Assembly: GCA_007117575.1 (NCBI GenBank)
Contig: SKGH01000063.1
Location: forward strand, 1 to 16,172
Direction of reading: 5' to 3'
DNA: 16,172 nt
Origin: Candidatus Kaiserbacteria bacterium
GTDB taxonomy: Bacteria > Patescibacteriota > Minisyncoccia > Phycocordibacterales > UBA918
Shown here: piece by piece, positions 14,499-16,172 of the stretch
Layout of the letters: each line of letters opens with the position of its first letter
How positions within the stretch are numbered: position 1 is the first letter of the stretch
Position numbers and translations under genes: made by a program
Notes under the pieces: model-generated
Database searches by the model: none
What the model saw: the letters and a program-made list of their open reading frames with translations, nothing else
Told to the model about the DNA's origin: nothing

Positions 14499-14524
14499 AT
14501 ACCCCCTACAAAGGGGGTATTTTT
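14499..14524 (+). terminator. Strong plus-strand terminator with no annotated gene upstream
   Basis: ATACCCCCT (14499-14507), loop ACAA and AGGGGGTAT (14512-14520) form a perfect 9-bp stem followed by TTTT. The U-tract faces the plus strand. Only repeat copy A lies upstream on that strand before the divergent ATPase operon. It may end a transcript through the repeat or insulate the gene at 14704. Confidence 0.75.
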
Positions 14525-14623
14525 ATGTTTTACCTATCATAAATCTTGTCCGGCACTCTCCTAGGTAAAATGCATTACAAAACGTATCACCGGCCCTTAA
14601 CCAATTTCTTTATATTAACCTTG

Positions 14624-14651
14624 TTGACAGTATTGCTTTTTATACTATCTA
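14624..14651 (+). promoter_or_regulatory. Candidate promoter of the plus-strand gene
   Basis: A consensus TTGACA (14624-14629) is followed after 16 nt by TATCTA (14646-14651), a poor -10. A better TATACT at 14641-14646 is too close to that -35. The leader to ATG 14704 would be about 45 nt and contains the GGAGG ribosome-binding site. Confidence 0.35.
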
Positions 14652-14703
14652 TGGCATAGTACAGAAGTTGTGTTCTTTCATTCACTGCTTGGAGGTAGTA
14701 ATA

Positions 14704-15393
14704 ATGTACAATCAATTTGAAGACAGTTGTTATGGTACACAGACAAAGCGAAATACAGTGTTCCAAACAAGGTTGTTGGGGTTAAATAGACTTTGTCCTG
14801 AATTAGTTTACCAAGGACTAAGCCCTGCGCAGTTGGCGCCAAAAGCCGACAATGCGTTTCCGGTGCCAAATATCTGGCGAGAAAATGGTCGAGGTGGAAA
14901 TGTCTCATATCGAGAACGTTTACTCAGTCTGTTTCAGATGACTGAGCAATGTTTGGGCATGTCTATCGGTGGACAAATGTCTCAAACCTTGAATGTAGCA
15001 TGTTTAAATGAGTCGAATGACTTATCAGAAGCTATGCGACAGCTGTCACATGCTCAAGGTCACCCATCCATACTACTTTTGGATGTAAAGGCGCATCCGT
15101 TCTCAGGTGCAAACCTAGAACAAGCCAAGAGACAAATTGACGATAAAACCACCATATGTCTCGGCACATATACGGCGTATGTGATTCTGTTACTTAGCTT
15201 GTTCGAAAATAATTCAAAAGACTACTGGTTTGTGTGTCCAAACGACGAGTATCGATATTCTTATGGTAGCACATGCGGTGTCTTTCCTTGCCTTGGATCA
15301 CGTGATGGTGCGTTAGAGTTGGTTAGCGTCATGAATAATGATAACTATGGGTCATTAGCATTTATGACAACTGAGAGAGCGTTTTTAATTTGA
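14704..15393 (+). CDS. Plus-strand protein of unknown function (weak DUF5701-like pattern)
   Basis: The product is 229 residues from ATG 14704, chosen because GGAGG (14691-14695) stands eight bases ahead. It has no signal peptide or convincing membrane helix, and seven cysteines (C9, C31, C76, C91, C144, C172, C185). An N-terminal FQTRLLGLNRLCPELVYQGLSPAQLAPK, a central PSILLLDVKAHP, and a C-terminal YGSTCGVFPCLGSRDGAL with a final TTERAFLI recall the layout of DUF5701 proteins. That is a recollection, not a search result. It is the only plus-strand gene, has its own terminator and a candidate promoter, and lies between inverted copies of the ~125-bp element, so it may be an acquired cassette. 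Confidence 0.72.
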   Translation: MYNQFEDSCYGTQTKRNTVFQTRLLGLNRLCPELVYQGLSPAQLAPKADNAFPVPNIWRENGRGGNVSYRERLLSLFQMTEQCLGMSIGGQMSQTLNVACLNESNDLSEAMRQLSHAQGHPSILLLDVKAHPFSGANLEQAKRQIDDKTTICLGTYTAYVILLLSLFENNSKDYWFVCPNDEYRYSYGSTCGVFPCLGSRDGALELVSVMNNDNYGSLAFMTTERAFLI

Positions 15394-15430
15394 CTACGCT
15401 TCTAAAGTTGAATAACGAGCAAGAATAAAC

Positions 15431-15483
15431 CGAGGATAAACCTCGAAAACTATAGCCGACTTTCTTTCTTAGAGTCGGCTTTT
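15431..15483 (+). terminator. Terminator of the plus-strand gene
   Basis: A small hairpin CGAGG-ATAAA-CCTCG (15431-15445) is followed by AGCCGACT (15454-15461) pairing with AGTCGGCT (15473-15480) and a T-run (15480-15483). The second hairpin is the likely rho-independent terminator, about 60 nt past the stop codon. Confidence 0.7.
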
Positions 15484-15544
15484 ATAGTGTCTGATTAAGC
15501 GTACGGTTATGGTTTATATAATGTAACAGCTTTACTATCTATAA

Positions 15545-15670
15545 CAGGACTTACGCGTTTGCCGAATTTCTTTGTTGCTTTCGTCACTCAAACTGTTCAT
15601 TGTACCACCAAGTACACCTCCGGTTTTCGCTCCTCAGCGCCTCGAACTTCATCAGAAACGCGTAAGTCAT
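15545..15670 (-). mobile_element. Full-length ~125-bp intergenic element (copy B, inverted)
   Basis: This 126-bp copy lies in the opposite orientation to 14340-14464. It begins CAGGACTTACGCGTTT and ends AAACGCGTAAGTCAT on the plus strand. About ten differences separate it from copy A, including an extra base near the middle (CCGGAGG here, CCTAGG there). A minus-strand frame running through it is just the repeat read in one phase and is interrupted early. Confidence 0.75.
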
Positions 15671-15676
15671 GAAAAT

Positions 15677-15710
15677 AAAAAAGACATCGCTTAGTGACGA
15701 CATCTTTTTT
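15677..15710 (-). terminator. Likely minus-strand terminator of the secreted-protein gene
   Basis: On the minus strand AAAAAAGATGTCG pairs with CGATGTCTTTTTT through 13 positions, two of them G-U wobbles, with an 8-nt loop and a terminal T6. On the plus strand the wobbles become mismatches, so the minus-strand reading is favoured. It lies about 145 nt beyond the stop of the gene ending at 15855. Confidence 0.6.
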
Positions 15711-15735
15711 ATGTAGTTTACTGTAATCGTTGAAT

Positions 15736-15769
15736 GATGTTCTGAACTATATAAATAACTCAGAACATC
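15736..15769. repeat. Perfect 10-bp inverted repeat in a 3' intergenic region
   Basis: GATGTTCTGA (15736-15745) and TCAGAACATC (15760-15769) flank a 14-nt AT-rich centre. No T-run follows on either strand, so it is a poor intrinsic terminator. It could be an RNA hairpin in the 3' region of the secreted-protein transcript or a protein-binding site. The rest of 15711-15854 is AT-rich with no gene seen. Confidence 0.45.
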
Positions 15770-15854
15770 TCGCACCAATTACCACTCCACTATAAATGAT
15801 TATTTCAAACTACTAAACAGACTTTATATACAATACTTGTATTTTTATTGTAAA

Positions 15855-16172
15855 CTATCTACCACCTCTATCGGCTATCCTCTCCATAGCTCTTTGCAGT
15901 GCTTGGTTCACTCTGTCTTCAACGAAATCTCTAACGCTGTCCCCACTAGGACAAGTATCGTCTAAATCAGGCCATATGGCAACTCCTCGAGCAACCAGCC
16001 CTTTAGCCACAAATTCAGGAATACTTATCAAGACATATGGCATAAACCTTAAGGCGGTTTGCCTGCAGACATCTACTTTATCAAAACCAGGTCCGCCATA
16101 ACCAGCTATTCCTGAGTTTGCGGAAGCTGTCTGCGGTGTCAATGCTAAAAATAGTGCCAAAACGACCGACGC
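15855..16172 (-). CDS. Secreted small protein, N-terminus cut by the window edge
   Basis: The frame stays open to base 16172, so the true start is outside the window. The visible part is 105 residues. It begins ASVVLALFLALTPQTASA, the hydrophobic core and an A-x-A cleavage site of a signal peptide, so the mature part starts near NSGIAGYGGPGF. It has two cysteines (DVCRQ and DDTCPSG) that could form a disulfide outside the cell, and an amphipathic C-terminus (VEDRVNQALQRAMERIADRGGR). I do not recognise the family. A TTG at 16160 is in frame but would cut the signal peptide and is not the likely start. Confidence 0.65.
   Translation of the reverse strand, partial: ASVVLALFLALTPQTASANSGIAGYGGPGFDKVDVCRQTALRFMPYVLISIPEFVAKGLVARGVAIWPDLDDTCPSGDSVRDFVEDRVNQALQRAMERIADRGGR

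Noticed and set aside
14668..14703. Upstream TTG start extending the plus-strand gene by 12 residues
   Set aside because: The extension would be translated through the GGAGG site that is ideally placed for ATG 14704, and TTG 14668 has no ribosome-binding site of its own.
15584..15778. 64-codon minus-strand frame
   Set aside because: It is assembled from a terminator hairpin and repeat copy B. The latter part is simply the repeat read in one phase, and no ribosome-binding site precedes it.

Overview
The window most likely comes from a small-genome bacterium of the Candidate Phyla Radiation (Patescibacteria, perhaps Parcubacteria). This is an inference, not a demonstration. The reasons are moderately AT-rich DNA, tightly packed genes with few Shine-Dalgarno sites, several proteins resembling no well-known family, and a V/A-type ATPase in a bacterial setting. 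TGA is a genuine stop here: it ends ntpA inside an ATGA overlap, and it also ends ntpD and the plus-strand gene. That argues against the lineages that recode UGA.

Almost all genes lie on the minus strand. The core (about 5.5-14.2 kb) is a complete nine-gene V/A-type ATPase operon in the order G/H, I, K, E, C, F, A, B, D, which is the order of the Enterococcus ntp operon (ntpFIKECGABD). It encodes a full machine: the A3B3 catalytic head, the D/F rotor shaft, the C connector, the E/G peripheral stalk, the membrane a-type subunit I, and a four-helix K rotor subunit. K carries the residues that bind Na+ in Enterococcus NtpK, so sodium is the likely coupling ion. A small Cys-rich protein follows on the same strand, then a terminator.

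Further along the minus strand (3.2-4.9 kb) are a small DUF4190-like membrane protein, a PrsW-family membrane protease and a compact HAD-like protein. Next comes a 949-residue exported, cysteine-free protein with a C-terminal membrane anchor (0.27-3.1 kb). A 13-bp tandem repeat and a short palindrome lie just upstream of it, around a candidate promoter. At the right edge, a secreted protein on the minus strand runs out of the window.

The only plus-strand gene (14704-15393; unknown, with a faint DUF5701-like look) has a candidate promoter and its own terminator. It is bracketed by two inverted copies of a ~125-bp repeat. Whole, half or chimeric copies of this repeat, with GACTTACGCGTTT-type ends, occupy most of the larger intergenic gaps: 121-223, 3715-3731, 5055-5117, 14340-14464 and 15545-15670. 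Two of these are mosaics in which the same 27-bp module is joined to opposite halves of the repeat. A second, unrelated 162-bp element with perfect 23-bp terminal inverted repeats (4889-5050) abuts one mosaic. The intergenic DNA is therefore largely built from small non-coding, apparently mobile repeats, and this is the least explained part of the window.
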